Numbered from the stretch's first letter, positions 45,201 to 56,818 are shown. The stretch is DNA of 64,000 nt from Clarkia xantiana subsp. parviflora (GCA_036873135.1 JAPTYO010000009.1:42238756-42302755), one strand, 5' to 3'. Notes: generated by a model not told the origin, from the letters alone. Program-made: numbers and translations.

Positions 45201-45392
45201 AGCTGTAGCGATCCCTTTGCCGAGCCGGAGTGATCACGACACGTGAAAACTGTTTGTCGAACGCCGGTGATTGGTGGTAAAAGATGTCGCAATTGTGGCA
45301 GTGTTAGTGGTGATAGCAGCGATTGCTACTGCCTTGGTGTAACGTAGCGCGACGTAGCGCTCCAGTATTGGTCTTTGCATGTCTCTATGCGC
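42280..45392. other. Element X, right part, no coding sequence
   Basis: Starts with the same GGTTTTCCCTCGTAAAGAG and GGGTTTCCCTCGTATAGAGG phrases seen before copia B, which supports continuity of X across B. The rest is T-rich text with recurring short phrases (for example CTACTTGGTGTTG-TCCCAAG near 42890 and CTTTACTTGGTGTTGTCTCC near 43170). Open frames at 43838-44897 are short and resemble no protein I know. X ends near 45392, where copia E tail sequence begins. Confidence 0.55.
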
Positions 45393-46133
45393 GTCGTATC
45401 CACCGGTCGCACGGCAAACCTCGTATGAACTGTTCGCAAGCAGGGGCAAGATCGGAAGACTGAAATTTTGATGCGATTCATACAACGATACATTACCAAG
45501 CACCCTCCCTTTCCGGCGAGTGGGAGCTGTTGGCATAAGGTGCACGGGCGCCGTAAATGGTAGCCCATTAATATATGTATATGTTACCTAAGTCAACTGG
45601 GTAAATGTCACATTAGGGTAATTGGGCCTGACCCAATTCCCTAATGACATGAGAGGCCCAAAATTAGGCCTCTCTTATACATGGAGGTGGCCGGCTGAAT
45701 ATTAGCACCACATAGAGTGGAGTGGACTTTTGTCCACTCCATTCCTCCTATATATAGAAGTGTATTGGGATTATCACAATACAATTCATAACTCTCCTTA
45801 AGAGTAAATTGGAGTGAATTTACCTCACTCTTTAGTACAATATTCGGTCGGACCTTGTTCATTACCAAGGGTGTGTCAAATTGCTTTCGAGCAATCAATC
45901 CGAGGATCTGTCTCCGCCGAAGAACTAATCAGAGGATTTGTTGTGGAGCTATACTTCGTGGGACTTCTTTCTAAGAACTTGCACGAGTTTCCGACTGGTG
46001 GATCGTGAACTCCCTCCACAAAATCTTGGGCAAAGGAATCGACTAAAGGTATGTGCGAATCCCTCCTCTGCGTAATTGTGATTACTAGCACGTACTTGAA
46101 TTTAGAGTTTCCTAGTATTACGTCCCCGTAATC
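45393..46133 (+). mobile_element. Copia fragment E: internal tail plus LTR
   Basis: 45393-45527 aligns with the last 135 bp before the 3' LTR of copia B, from CGTCGTATCCACCGGTCGCA to the PPT (GGCGAGTGGGAGC). The LTR follows at 45528-46133 (606 bp; TGTTGGCATAAGG; TATA near 45744) but stops at CCCCGTAATC without the last bases. All other internal sequence is gone. The right edge joins directly to copia C protease DNA. Confidence 0.85.
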
Positions 46134-47304
46134 AAACACTATTTGCCAAGTTTAGACGATTGCCAACGGATTATAAGAGGATATACATTGGTGACAACTC
46201 ACAAGTTGAAGTCATTGGAGGAGGGAACTGCAAATTGTCTATGAACAATGGCAGGACCATGCTACTTGAGAATGTCCTTTTTGCTCCTAGAATCCGTAGA
46301 AATGTTGTTTATGTTTCCGCTCTTATGAATAATAATTACATTTTATTATTTGAGAAGGACTTTGTTCGTATCAATAAAGGCGATGTCTTCTTTGTGCATG
46401 CCTATTCCTCTTATGGTCTCTTTATCATGGATTTGAATGGAAGTGTTGATTCGAATAGAATGTATGCATTATCCTCCAGGAAAGCAGAGACTAACGCAAC
46501 CGGATGGCATGCGAGGTTGGGACATATAAGCTACGATAGGGTCCATTCATTGGCTCGAAGAGAGCTTTTGCCTGGTACAAGCAATGTGGTTAAATACACT
46601 TGCCATGATTGTCTGGCTGGAAAGTCCACCCGCAAACCATTTGGAGAAGCTCAACAAGCCGGTATCCATTGCAGTTGATTCACTCCGACGTCTGTGGACC
46701 AATGAGTGTAACCGCTAGGAATGTTAAATGATACTTCGTGACTTTCATTGACGACTATACCCTTTATGGGTTTACTCATTTGATTGCTCATAAATCTGAG
46801 GCAATAGATTGCTTTAGAAACTTTCTAAACCTAGTAGAGAATCAACAGAAGTGAAAGGTAAAAGCCTTACGCTCTGATAGAGGTGGAGAATATCTCTCTA
46901 ATGAGTTTGAAAAGTTGTGCAAAGAAAGAGGGATAGCCCATCAAACGACAATCCCCAACACACCACAGCAAAATGGTGTGGTTGAACATAGTAATCGAAC
47001 ACTCCTTGACATGGTTAGAACCATGATGTCGCAGGCTCAATTACCTATCTCATATTGGAGTGATGCGTTGTTGACTGCCACTCATGTAATAAACCTTGTC
47101 CCAACCAAAGCGGTAGACACAACGCCATATGAGCTGTGGTATGGAAGAGAATTAGATCTCACCAGGTTGCGACCTTGGGGTTGCGCTACCTATACACATA
47201 CGACTGACAGCCGTTTTGGCAAGTTAGGACCCAGAGGACTAAAGAGTATCTTTATAAGGTACTCAGAGAACTCTAAAGGTTACGTATTTGTGTCAGCTCA
47301 ATAA
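46134..47304 (+). pseudogene. Copia C protease end and integrase
   Basis: 46140-46320 is the protease C-terminus (RIYIGDNSQVEVIG). The active-site DSG is already lost. The zinc region follows (WHARLGHISYDRVHSLA, CHDCLAGKSTRKPFGEAQ). A one-base insertion near 46665 shifts the frame. The core (LIHSDVCGPM, LRSDRGGEYLSNEF, NGVVEHSNRTLLDMVRTMMS) carries the DDE acidic residues, with stops near 46728, 46851 and 47302. It is the best preserved copia integrase in the window and served here as the reference for O, A and B. Confidence 0.92.
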
Positions 47305-47424
47305 AATGGTGGTGTGGTCGAACATCAATCCAGAGACGTAACTTTCCTTGAGGACGGATTCCCAACGCTTGGCGAAATTAAAACATATGAGATATTGACT
47401 GAACTGGAGCAGGATAACATTGAA

Positions 47425-47456
<32 letters not shown>

Positions 47457-47458
47457 CC
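47425..47458 (-). other. Organelle-type tRNA-Phe 5' half inserted antisense
   Basis: On the minus strand these 34 bases read GGGATAGCTCAGTTGGTAGA followed by GCAGAGGACTGAAA. As I remember it, this is position 4 to about 37 of plastid tRNA-Phe(GAA), from acceptor stem through D-arm to the anticodon loop. Nuclear tRNA-Phe differs after the D-loop. The segment, with 17 further bases to 47475, replaces about 20 bases of linker found in copia O. Confidence 0.8.
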
Positions 47459-47475
47459 AAAGCGGAATTGACCGG

Positions 47476-47960
47476 CTACTTCGAGTGGGAGATTTGAACC
47501 GGCAACGCAGGTGAATGACATGGTTAATGATAATGGAAACATTTTCATTATAAATTTTGTGGGAGGATCAAACCCTACCACACAAATCACTGTTACCGTA
47601 GAGACGAATCAAGTTGAACCTGATAATCATGTAGCCGGACCAACACCACAACCACCAACACTATCCATTGTTCCCAGTGGGAGTACTCCGACCAACTTGG
47701 TTCCAGGTCCTAGTGATCAAGGAATTCATCTCGGGGATAAGATCCCGAGGAAGGTTGTAGGTCAAGGTTCTAACACTGCTATTGTTCCCAGTGGGAGTGA
47801 TGCTCCGATTAGAAGCATTGTCCCGAGTGGGAGTAGCGTTCAAAATCAAGATGGGGGAACGAGCCTATACGTAGTCAAAGGCATCAAACTTCTCCAAGGA
47901 AGTATCCCATTGAGAGAGGAGAAATCTTCACTCTAACATCTGTTGACGAACATGTAACGG
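47476..47960 (+). pseudogene. Copia C integrase-RT linker
   Basis: The open frame 47511-47936 encodes MVNDNGNIFIINFVGGSNPT, VPSGSTPTNLVPGPSD and SGSDAPIRSIVPSGSS, the variable linker between integrase and reverse transcriptase. The repeated phrase CCCAGTGGGAGT or CCGAGTGGGAGT encodes the PSGS repeats. A frameshift before 47972 separates it from the polymerase. Confidence 0.82.
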
Positions 47961-47971
47961 TTCAACAAGCG

Positions 47972-49513
47972 TTGGAAGGACCTCAAGCAAAGGAATGGAG
48001 GAATGCAATGGAGGAAGGGATCTCATCAATGAAAGCCAATTCGATATGGTCTTTGGTTGATTTACCTGCTAACTGCAGAGCCATAGGAGCAAAGTGGGTT
48101 CTCAAATTGGAACTCACTGATGATGGAAGGATCGGGCGATACAAAGCCCGACTTGTTGCGAAAGGATATACCCAACTTCACGGAGTGGACTTTGACAAAT
48201 CATACTCACCCACTGTGTGTTACACCACAATACGGGCCATTCTGGCCTTGGTTGTAAGTCTCGATCTCGAGCTGCACCAAAGGGATGTTAAGACCGCATT
48301 CCTCCATGCAAACCTGAAGGAAGAGATCTACATGAAGCAACTAGAGGGTTTCATTACTCCTGGCAACGAACGTAAAGTTTGTAGACTCCAAAGGTCCATT
48401 TACGGTCTTAAACAGTCGTCTCGGCAATGGTACCGCAGATTCCACGAGGAAATCGTAGGAAACGGATTTGTTAATCTTCACGAGGATCCGTGCGTGTATT
48501 ATAAGACCAACGGGTCTAAGTATGTCATCTTAACTTTATACGTGGACGACATACTCATTGCCGCAAATGACATGAGTTTTATGAACGAGTCGAAGTCCTG
48601 GTTGGCATCTGTATTTGAGATAAAGGACATGGGAGAGGCCACGTACATCTTAGGCATTAAAATTGCTAGAGATCGGGCTACCCAAAAATTGTGTCTGTCT
48701 CAAGAAGATTATATCAACAAACTGTTGAAAAGATTCAGAATACAGGATTCCAAACCCGTGGATACACCGGTGGTGTTTGGGTGCGCACTGTCAAAACGTG
48801 ACGGCCCCAAGAACCTGGCAGAGCGTGAACAGATGAAGGGTGCGGAGTATTTGAGCATGGTTGGTAGTTTGATGTACTCCATGCAATGCACCCGTCCGGA
48901 TATCTGTTACGCCGTGGGCCTTGTAGCACATTTCCAATCAGATCCTGACTATCAACATTTAAAGACTGTAAAACGAATAATTCGTTATCTGAAAGATACT
49001 GCCGACTACGCGTTGTGCTATGAGAGTAAATATTTAAAATTGACCGGTTACAGTGACACCGACCATGGTGGTGATCCGGATGATCGTAAGTCCACCACAG
49101 AGGGAGTGTTCCTCCTTGCTAATGTCGTAATTTCATGGACGAGCAAGAAGCAAACCTGTGTTGCGCTGTCCACGATGGAATCGGAATTCGTAGCTCTCTC
49201 TAAGAATGCACAAGAAGCGGTCTAGCTCAAAAGGCTTCTAACTGCACTACTTGGTGGTGATGTTGAGAATAAACATGTGAAGGTTTTCTCTTACAGTCAA
49301 GCAGCCATTGCGGCAGTTAAGAATCCGAAGTACCATAGTAGGACCTAACACATTGATGTGAAATATTTCTATGCTAAATCTATGGTTGAAGAAATTACAA
49401 TCACTATGGAATACTTGTCCACTGATAATATGATAGCGGACCCATTAACTAAACCACTACGTAGGGACATATTTGAAAAGCATGTAAAACTACTTGGATT
49501 GCGTAGGGTTTAG
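47972..49513 (+). pseudogene. Copia C reverse transcriptase and RNase H
   Basis: A 417-codon open frame (47972-49225) covers the whole reverse transcriptase and most of RNase [66 protein letters not shown] (catalytic, about 48540-48570), ILGIKIARDRATQKLCLSQE, MQCTRPDICYAVGLV, GYSDTDHGGDPDDRKST. A TAG at 49223 replaces the Trp of QEAVWLK. A second stop lies near 49345, and the RNase H Asp of VYSDSQ is changed to Tyr (VFSYSQ). It ends LGLRRV with TAG at 49511. It is the most intact copia gene here but still inactive. Confidence 0.94.
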
Positions 49514-50642
49514 AAATGGCATGTGTCTTTGATAACATTTTGATATTAGAAAGTTACATTTTTTAAGTGAAAGAATTTCAACTGAGTTTATGTTCAATCG
49601 ACGTAATAATGTTTTGATTACATCAGATTTGCAGTCTATCAACTAAGTCGTAGGAGGACGCAATCCTCTGCCAAACTATTTCGAATGTGGGTCTTACCTA
49701 GTCACACAGGTACGGTAGTCTTGCGGTGGAGGGAGGCCTCTACCAAGCAAGACTGGCTAAGAGTCAGGGGATAAACCTGATTAAGCAAGACGATTATCTA
49801 GTTCCGTAGTAACTCGACATGATGTTCGTTTTTTATATAGCCGTGATGAAATTCGTTCGTCATTTAACCACATTATGGGCCATATGAGAATCTGTGATAG
49901 CATGATTGACATATCCCTTTCCTGTCAACCCAAAAGGTTCAGGTATGCTATCAACGCCTAGTTCATACTGCGCGTGCCACGTTCGACCACGGGGTCACAG
50001 CTCGGTTGTGCTAGGAAGGAGTCCTCGTGATTCTGGCGGGAGCAAACTTCTACACCTCGAGCGTGTGATTGATCCCAGTAGCCTTATGAAGAGGCACCTA
50101 AAGTATCCTCACGGACTCAGAACTCATATCTAAGGTAAGGCTCAATGCTCGCTTCCCGGCGTACGAGCGTAGTGCTGAACAAAAAGGCCTAGTGACCACG
50201 TCTTTGGAAACCGGTTGGGTCTGACTAAGGATATTAGCGATGGGGATGGTCAAGTTCACCTGTAATTCACCGACTCTTGTATTCGCTAGGTGGCCACCAA
50301 CCGAATATTAGTTGAAGGTTGTGGATACTTATACGGATGCCTTGAAGAAGTGTTCCTATGTGGAAACTAGGTAAAAGGAGATTTAACAGTTGACCTAGGA
50401 TACAGCGCGGTACAATATAAATATTGTTTATAACAGGTTGATTGGAGAAAAAGGAATCAACGTTCCGCGGGCGCTACAATACTCCTAACAGATGAATAGC
50501 ACGATGCCTGTCGTATCCCCCGGTCACACGGCAAACCTCGTATGAACTATTAGGAAGCAAGGAGCAGATCGAAAGAGTGAAATGTTGATGCAGATTTGGA
50601 CGACAATACATTAACAGGCGCCCTCCCATTCCGGCGAGTGGC
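49514..50642 (+). other. 3' untranslated region of copia C
   Basis: Homologous to the same region of A and B. It ends in CCATTCCGGCGAGTGGC, a shortened form of the polypurine tract directly before the LTR. Short frames near 49906-50133 have no counterpart elsewhere. Confidence 0.82.
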
Positions 50643-51243
50643 TGTAAGCATATGATGATAGGCGCCGTAATTTGTAGTCCATAATATTTATAGTTTACCT
50701 AAGGAAATTAGGTAAATGTCACATTAGGGTAATTAGGCTAGACCCAAATCACAATTGACATGAGAGGCCCAAATTATGGGTCTCCCCTATGCATGGCCGG
50801 CCGAAATACATAGTGTGGGCGAAGTGGACTTTTGTCCACATTGCTCCTCCTATAAATACATGGTGTAAGGAGATTTTTAGGGTTAATCACTATTTCCTCA
50901 TTAGAGTATTTTAGAGAGAAAAACCCTCCTCCCCACACTAGTAGTTTCGGCCGAACCTACCTTCACCAAGGGTGTGCCAATTTGCTTTCTAAGTAAACAC
51001 TCCAAAGATCTGTCCCCGTGCCAAGAATCGATCAGAGGCTTTGCTGTGGAGTTTGTACCGCGTAGGGCTTCTCTAACAAGAACCTCTAAGGGTCCCGACC
51101 GGAGGATCATGAACTCCCTCCTAAGAAGATCTTGGGTTTACGGATCATCTTAAAGGTATGTGCAAATCTTCCGCTGTTTAATTCCGATTACTAGCATGTA
51201 CTTTTTTTAAGTATCCGTAGTGATTACTCCACGTAATCTAACA
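50643..51243 (+). repeat. 3' LTR of copia C
   Basis: 601 bp starting TGTAAGCATATGATG and ending CGTAATCTAACA. TATA box TATAAATA at 50851-50858. It is more similar to the D LTR (inverted) than to the B and E LTRs. Confidence 0.88.
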
Positions 51244-51248
51244 AAGAC

Positions 51249-52509
51249 AACAATTCTAATAAATATATGTGACGAAAAGTAAACAATTGCAATTCAGCCC
51301 TCTAATTAATCCAGTCCCTAAATCATGCATTTCCGAGATCCATCCCCATAATCGAAACTAGGCATTAAGGTTTAATCAATATATGAAAATTTTAAACCTT
51401 CGAGCACTGTGTAGATTATTTAAAGTTCGTAAACATTTGGATTTTAAAACTTGACCATCCCATTTAATTAATTGACTTGAATTCGATTTTGAAAAATCCG
51501 GTTCGGTTCAGACAATTTTGGTTCAATCTGGTTCGGTTCGGTCCAGTAAATCAGGTTCGGGTTCATGCCGGTTTATTTTAAAATCTGGTTCGGTCTGAAC
51601 CAGTTCAATAAAATACGATTTCAGTTCGGTTCAACACTCAAACACGGTTCGGTTAGGTCTACTTAGTTACCCCGACTTGACCTAACCCGACTAGGTCAAA
51701 CCGATTAAGAAAACCCGGTTTGGTTTAATCCTACCGGTTTTACAAATTGGACCGGCCTAATAAACCCATAGGGTTCGGCCAAAATAATCTTGTGGGCTAA
51801 GTAGGGTTTTAAAGTCCACTAAAAACTTAACTTAGCCTCCAAGAATTATTAACTATGTAAAATAATTTCCAATATTGCATATATATATATATATATTGTC
51901 AAGATTTTATCTGTAAGATGTAAATCAATCAACAATATACATACATATATATAAATTTTTGTCATAATATATATATATTTATTTATTGTCAATATCTTTA
52001 ATAGGGAAACAAATATACTGACAAATATATTTTCTTAATCCCTATAAATTAGCTTGATATACTGACAGTTATATATATATTTCTATATATTAATGTGAAC
52101 ATATCCGTATATTTCCAATTATAGATATATTGTCACCTTTAATAAAAATTAAAATATGGTAAACAATATTACTAACATATTTGGCCGAATCTTGCTTACT
52201 TGGGGCCTATGAAATTAAAAATTTACCTTGTTAATTCTCCTAGGGTTCGGCCGAAACACTCTTTATTGGAAAAAGTGGTCAAATTTAAAGATCAAATTTT
52301 AATAAGATCTACAAGCCAATGTTTGATTGATTAAAGTCACCTTCTTTTTGAAGATCGTGAATATCAAATTTTACTAAGAACCTCATGAAAATTTCGGCAC
52401 TCACAATTATAAAAATCGGAAATTTTAAATTTTCATTCTTTAAAATTTCGGCCAGCATATTTAAAAATCAAGAACACCAGTTTATTAAAATCATGAACTC
52501 CTAACACAG
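51249..52509 (-). other. Leader of copia D
   Basis: Non-coding, with a GGTTCGGTT-rich stretch (about 51490-51780) and TA runs (51877-51897, 51941-51980). It aligns with the copia A leader, for example CATTTCCGAGATCCATCCCC at 51328. Confidence 0.85.
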
Positions 52510-52521
52510 ACTCTGATACCA
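52510..52521 (-). other. Primer binding site of copia D
   Basis: The minus strand reads TGGTATCAGAGT one base after the LTR end CCCAACA; initiator tRNA-Met type with a changed last base. Confidence 0.92.
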
Positions 52522-52522
52522 C

Positions 52523-53121
52523 TGTTGGGTTACAGGGCTGGATACTACGGAAACATAAAAAAGGTACATGCTTGAAATCAGAATTACGCAGCGGAAGATG
52601 TGCACATACCTTAAACCTTTTTCGTAGTCCCAAGATCTTGCTGAAGGAGTTCTCGATCCACCGGGCGGAACCCGTAGAGGTTCTTGTTAAGGAAGCCCTA
52701 CGCGGTATTAGCTCCACAGCAAAGCCTCTGATTGATTCTTCGCAAGGACAGATCTCCGGAGTGTTTGCTCAAAGCAAATTGGCACACCCTTGGTGTCTAG
52801 GTTGGTTCGGCCGAAACACTGGTATTTAGGGATGAGGGTTTTTCTCTCAAATCACCACTAAGGAGAATTTTGAAATCACCCTAATAAAAACCCTAACACC
52901 CCTTATTTATAGGAGGAGCAAAGTGGACAAAAGTCCTCTTTTCCCCTCTCCATGTTCGGCCGGCCTATAGTGTATAAGGGAGGCCCAATTTTGGGCATTT
53001 CATGTCAATTGGGATTTGGGTCAAGCCAAAATTCCCTAATGTGACATTTACCCAATTTCTTAGGTAACATATACATACTAATGGGCTTCCATTTACGGCG
53101 CCCAATCACCATATGCTAACA
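52523..53121 (-). repeat. 5' LTR of copia D
   Basis: 599 bp from TGTTGGG to TGCTAACA on the plus strand, with a minus-strand TATA box at 52904-52911. It is followed by AT-rich, apparently unique DNA, so this is the right edge of the nested cluster. Confidence 0.9.
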
Positions 53122-53533
53122 TATATAATATTAATGTATTTTATATTTTTAGTATTATTTATGTAAGTTTACATATTTATTTATTAATATAGGTTTTACA
53201 TATTATTTGTTGTTAGTCGTAGTAAGTTTTTATATTATATACTTATCATTTATATTTATTAATTTATACTATTAAATAGTTACTGATATTTAAATGATTT
53301 TCTAATTTTTTGTTTTTATATTATATATAAATAAATAAATTTAACTAATAGTGATATTTTTTGGTAAAAATACGGAAAATATATAATATATATAATATTA
53401 TTACTAAAAGTAAAAGGTAGAGTTAAATGTAATATATATATATATATATATATATGTGTTTAGTACTTTTAGAAGTTGTATGTTATATATGCCTTAAATA
53501 TATTTTTTTTACAACACCTTTGACTTTTAGAAA
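53122..53533. other. AT-rich flank with TA microsatellite
   Basis: Very AT-rich non-coding sequence with a (TA)n run near 53430-53455. Nothing else is recognisable. Confidence 0.7.
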
Positions 53534-53576
53534 GAGTTATGTGACTTTGGCAAAAAAAAAAAAAAAAGTTACGTGA
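53534..53576 (+). mobile_element. Tiny poly(A) retroposition footprint
   Basis: TTTGGC plus about 15 A (53545-53565) sits between near-perfect 11-bp repeats AGTTATGTGAC (53534-53544) and AGTTACGTGAC (53566-53576). This is the pattern of an extremely 5'-truncated LINE/SINE-type insertion. Confidence 0.65.
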
Positions 53577-53802
53577 CACTCATTATTAAAGTATTATAAA
53601 TATATAATCAGTTAAATAATTTATATAGTTTTTTATATAGTATGATTAGTAGTTGCAACCTTAGACCCATTTTGTTGCGTAATGTTCAATCAACGCATGC
53701 ACTGATCCCGTCAATATAGTCACACCAGCAACCTAGTATAATAAAGATTCCTGCTGTTAACCCTAGTTATACTCACCTCCTCATATGCCTAACACAATAT
53801 GT

Positions 53803-54835
53803 GTAGGGCTGTGATGGTGAGGGTATTGTGAGGTTACCACTAATACCATAACATACCATTTTTTCACTCATACCATAACAACAATAACCATTGTGGTTAT
53901 GTTTCTTCGTACGATAACCATGATTTTTCACCACAACAAACCATTTAACCATCAAAATTCTTACTAATATAATAACATGTTCATACAAAAAACCAGATTA
54001 AAGATACATTCATTGTTTCATACAAGAAATCTAAATTAAACATAACTTCATTGTTTCACTTAACTAAATATCACTTCTTCAAAGCATATAACTTCAAATC
54101 ATCAATCGCCATAACTTCCGATCAAGGTTGCCTAGTTATTAGACATAATGATTATGCATATTCATGTATTTTTTATGCATCAAAATTCAAAACATTAAAT
54201 ATATGATCATACATTTTGCTGAAGCACGGTTATTGAGAGTAAGTTAAAGCATAATCATATAATTACTTAATTACTCTCGCGGTTTTTACCGAAAATTACT
54301 AATTATCTCAGTTAGTGCTGAATAATCATCTTCCTCTACATCATAAATTGATTTAAACTTTCTTAATTTCACAGGTGCAATTGTAACAATCATACAAAAG
54401 ATATGAATCAATACACATTATGTAATGGAAATAATAGCTTACATTGACTAGTTACTCTCATTTAATATTATAAACCCTTGGAAGTGACAAATTTGGTTAC
54501 ATATATAGAAATGTAGCAACAATTTAAAATGGATACAATTGAAATATGATAATTCAAGAGATCCATGAATCCATACAGAGATCCATAAATTCAAAACCGT
54601 AATATGGGAGTCTGGGAATAATATTGGATTAAAAATTATAGTATGGATTATATATATAATGGTGATGGTTAAAACCGTGGTTATGAACCCAATACCATAA
54701 CCATGACCAGAACCAATGTGGGTACAAAAATCATCACCATAACCGTACTATAACATAATGATGCGGTTAACAATTGTAGAAAATTTTGCGAAAAACCATG
54801 TTTATTTTATTTTTACCGCACCGTTGTTTTCCCTA
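53803..54835. mobile_element. Possible non-autonomous DNA transposon
   Basis: The segment opens TAGGGCTGTGATGGTGAGGG and closes with CCGCACCGTTGTTTTCCCTA, whose complement TAGGGAAAACAACGGTGCGG is weakly similar. Both subterminal regions are rich in CCATAACC/GGTTATGG motifs in opposite arrangements (53850-53950 and 54655-54790), as in many hAT-type MITEs. No clean 8-bp duplication is visible and there is no transposase. Tentative. Confidence 0.4.
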
Positions 54836-56818
54836 AATCTATGTGCCAAACGGGACCTGATATCTTATATTTTAGTTAGGTCACCGAGATATGACCCCAT
54901 TTAAGAGTTTTTAAAATTTGAAACTTCAAAAGCAAACCATATAAGAATAAGCACTCTTAACTATTGACCACCACTACCGGTGTTAGTTTTATATTTGATT
55001 ATTTAAAGTACTAATTTGGTGAATTTTTTTATTAATTGTGTTTCACCTTACTAATTCATCTTAATATATATATATATAGTCTTCTAGCTAGCTAGCTCTT
55101 GTTCACTCACTCTTCCATAACACAGCTTGAAATACATGGATATACAAATACAAAATACCAAAAGGCTATATATATAACAATAATAATATATATATTGTAT
55201 AATAAGTTGATGTCACTGATGTTGTGTGGATATTTATATGTATCTTCCCTTTCATGTGACCCTCTCAAATACAACAACTGTAAATCCATGCAGAATGGTC
55301 CCCCTTAGCCTTCTAGACAGACTCTACAAAATATATCCTTTTCTTTTATTGTAGTTGTTTAGACATGGCATGCATTGCATAGCATAGCATCATAATATCC
55401 GATACCGATAGAGAGAGAGAGATAGCGCGTTTTGCATGGAGAAGCCAAGCATGCTTATTAGCTACGGTCCCCTCCCCTCCTCTCATCTATAAAATAAAAA
55501 GATAGAAAAAGTTGTGGTAAATAATAAATGACATTACAATATATGGAAACCCTCGCAGAAGAGGCTTTCTTTGTGTATCTGTGACTGCCATTGCAATTGC
55601 AATTGCTTCCCTGGCTTTAGTCTACAATATGAATGCAGGGACCACTCTACCTATCTCTATCTAATTATCTCTTCTCCATCTGCTTTTATTATCATTTTTA
55701 CTAATCTCTTCCTTGATTGCTATAATTATTCTTCACCCTTTGCTAAGCTAAACTGCAGGGCTACATTAATTTATTTACTAGATTCTTCCTTAACTAGATA
55801 TATGTTTAATTATTTCGGCCAAAAGCTAGCTCTAGCTAGCTAGCTAGGGTTTTATTACTTTGTATATTACTTAATTGCTTTGGGAGGGAATACTCACTCC
55901 TGCACGCCATATGACCTGACCTAATTAATATGAACGCTCCAACTTATATATTCATTTATTTATGGAGAATACGACTGAATTTCAATGCTCACAATTAATC
56001 CAACTCTTCAAACATATTGGATTAATTAATTACTCATAACATTTCAAGTCAAAATAACCCAACCATATAGTTAATATTTATATTAATTGGCGGACCTAGC
56101 ATTATAATATAATATTAACTAATAACTTTATTACGGAATAGATCCTACACTCTTTCAAATTATATTGTCAGTTGTACACCACTACTGAGTTGTCTTAGAT
56201 CTCGTGCACTTTGTTTGTCCAGTAGTTAAACAAAAGTCTTTTCTTTTACATAATAAACCCTAAAAGAAGTTTGTAGATCTCTATACATTCAATATTAATT
56301 GAAATCATGTTCACATAGTTGTTAAACCATTATATTATAAATATTTTTTAATTCTTCAAACGACTTAAGATGAATATGTCTTCATGTTAAGTAACTGACT
56401 AAGAGTTTCTTTACACAAGGTTGGTTGAACTAATTGAGAAAGCGAGTTGTATTCCCACGAGTGAGTCAATTAGTTCGAATCCCGCTGGGACGTCATATTG
56501 AGGAGTTCTTTAACATTAACGATCTCGACCAGAAAGTTCTCGACCAGAAAGTGTATAAGTAATCTTGTATATATATATAAGAAAGAGACTAAAAGTTTGT
56601 ATACAAAAAATGACTGAACAATATAAATTTTACGGTGAATTTTTTCACTCAATAATAAATTTACTTATGTTTCTAGTTTAGTCCACAATTGTTGAGTTAT
56701 GAAAAAGTTGCAGTTGTAAGTGCAAATTGATGTTTTATGAAGGCCTGGGAAAGAATTTTGCTCTTTATCTAAGCTAGCTAGCTAGCTTTCTTGGGAAGCG
56801 CCCTTAATTATCTCTTTC
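54836..56818. other. Intergenic DNA upstream of MIR167
   Basis: AT-rich, no convincing protein frame. It contains clusters of CTAGCTAG (55084-55095, 55828-55848, 56772-56788), a GA run (55412-55425), and possible TATA sequences (for example near 55488). Part of it may be promoter DNA of the microRNA gene. Confidence 0.55.

Larger units (their letters stand above)
22484..45392 (-). mobile_element. Element X: large gypsy-like element without pol (composite, interrupted)
   Basis: Three blocks (22484-24116, 32548-36473, 42280-45392) become one repeat-rich sequence once G1 and B are removed with their duplications. The left end starts TGTTGGATC like the gypsy LTRs, and near 22880-22955 it carries CCTGCA-AAGGGG and CCCTCTCTGATGCTTAAATC, also present in the G1 and G3 LTRs. 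An accessory-type ORF lies on the plus strand (33883-35094), as expected for a minus-strand Tat relative. No gag or pol is detectable and no right LTR was found. I infer a large non-autonomous derivative; its limits are uncertain. Confidence 0.45.
46134..51243 (+). mobile_element. Ty1/copia element C
   Basis: Plus-strand copia: end of protease, pre-integrase, integrase, linker, reverse transcriptase/RNase H, 3' untranslated region and 3' LTR 50643-51243. Leader, gag and most of protease are missing at the junction with the E LTR. The 3' LTR belongs to a different subfamily from the E LTR, so E is not simply its partner. AAGAC (51244-51248) after the 3' LTR would be the target duplication, but the left partner is not found. 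Confidence 0.85.
51244..53121 (-). mobile_element. Copia fragment D: 5' LTR, PBS and leader
   Basis: Minus-strand copia 5' end: LTR 53121-52523, PBS, and a leader to about 51244 homologous to that of copia A (17711-19327). The leader is cut off at the 3' LTR of C. No coding region is attached. Its orientation, position and missing 3' part fit the lost 5' end of copia O (22483 downward); this joining is inference. Confidence 0.88.

Noticed and set aside
47461..47500. tRNA T-arm-like text (GGTTCAAATCTCCCAC, minus strand)
   Set aside because: The same bases occur at this place in copia B and O without any tRNA context, so the resemblance belongs to the linker; only 47425-47458 is tRNA-derived.
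55571..55843. 90-codon plus frame beginning MCICDCHCNCNC
   Set aside because: Low-complexity translation of AT-rich DNA with TGC-AAT repeats; no domain and no homologue recognised.
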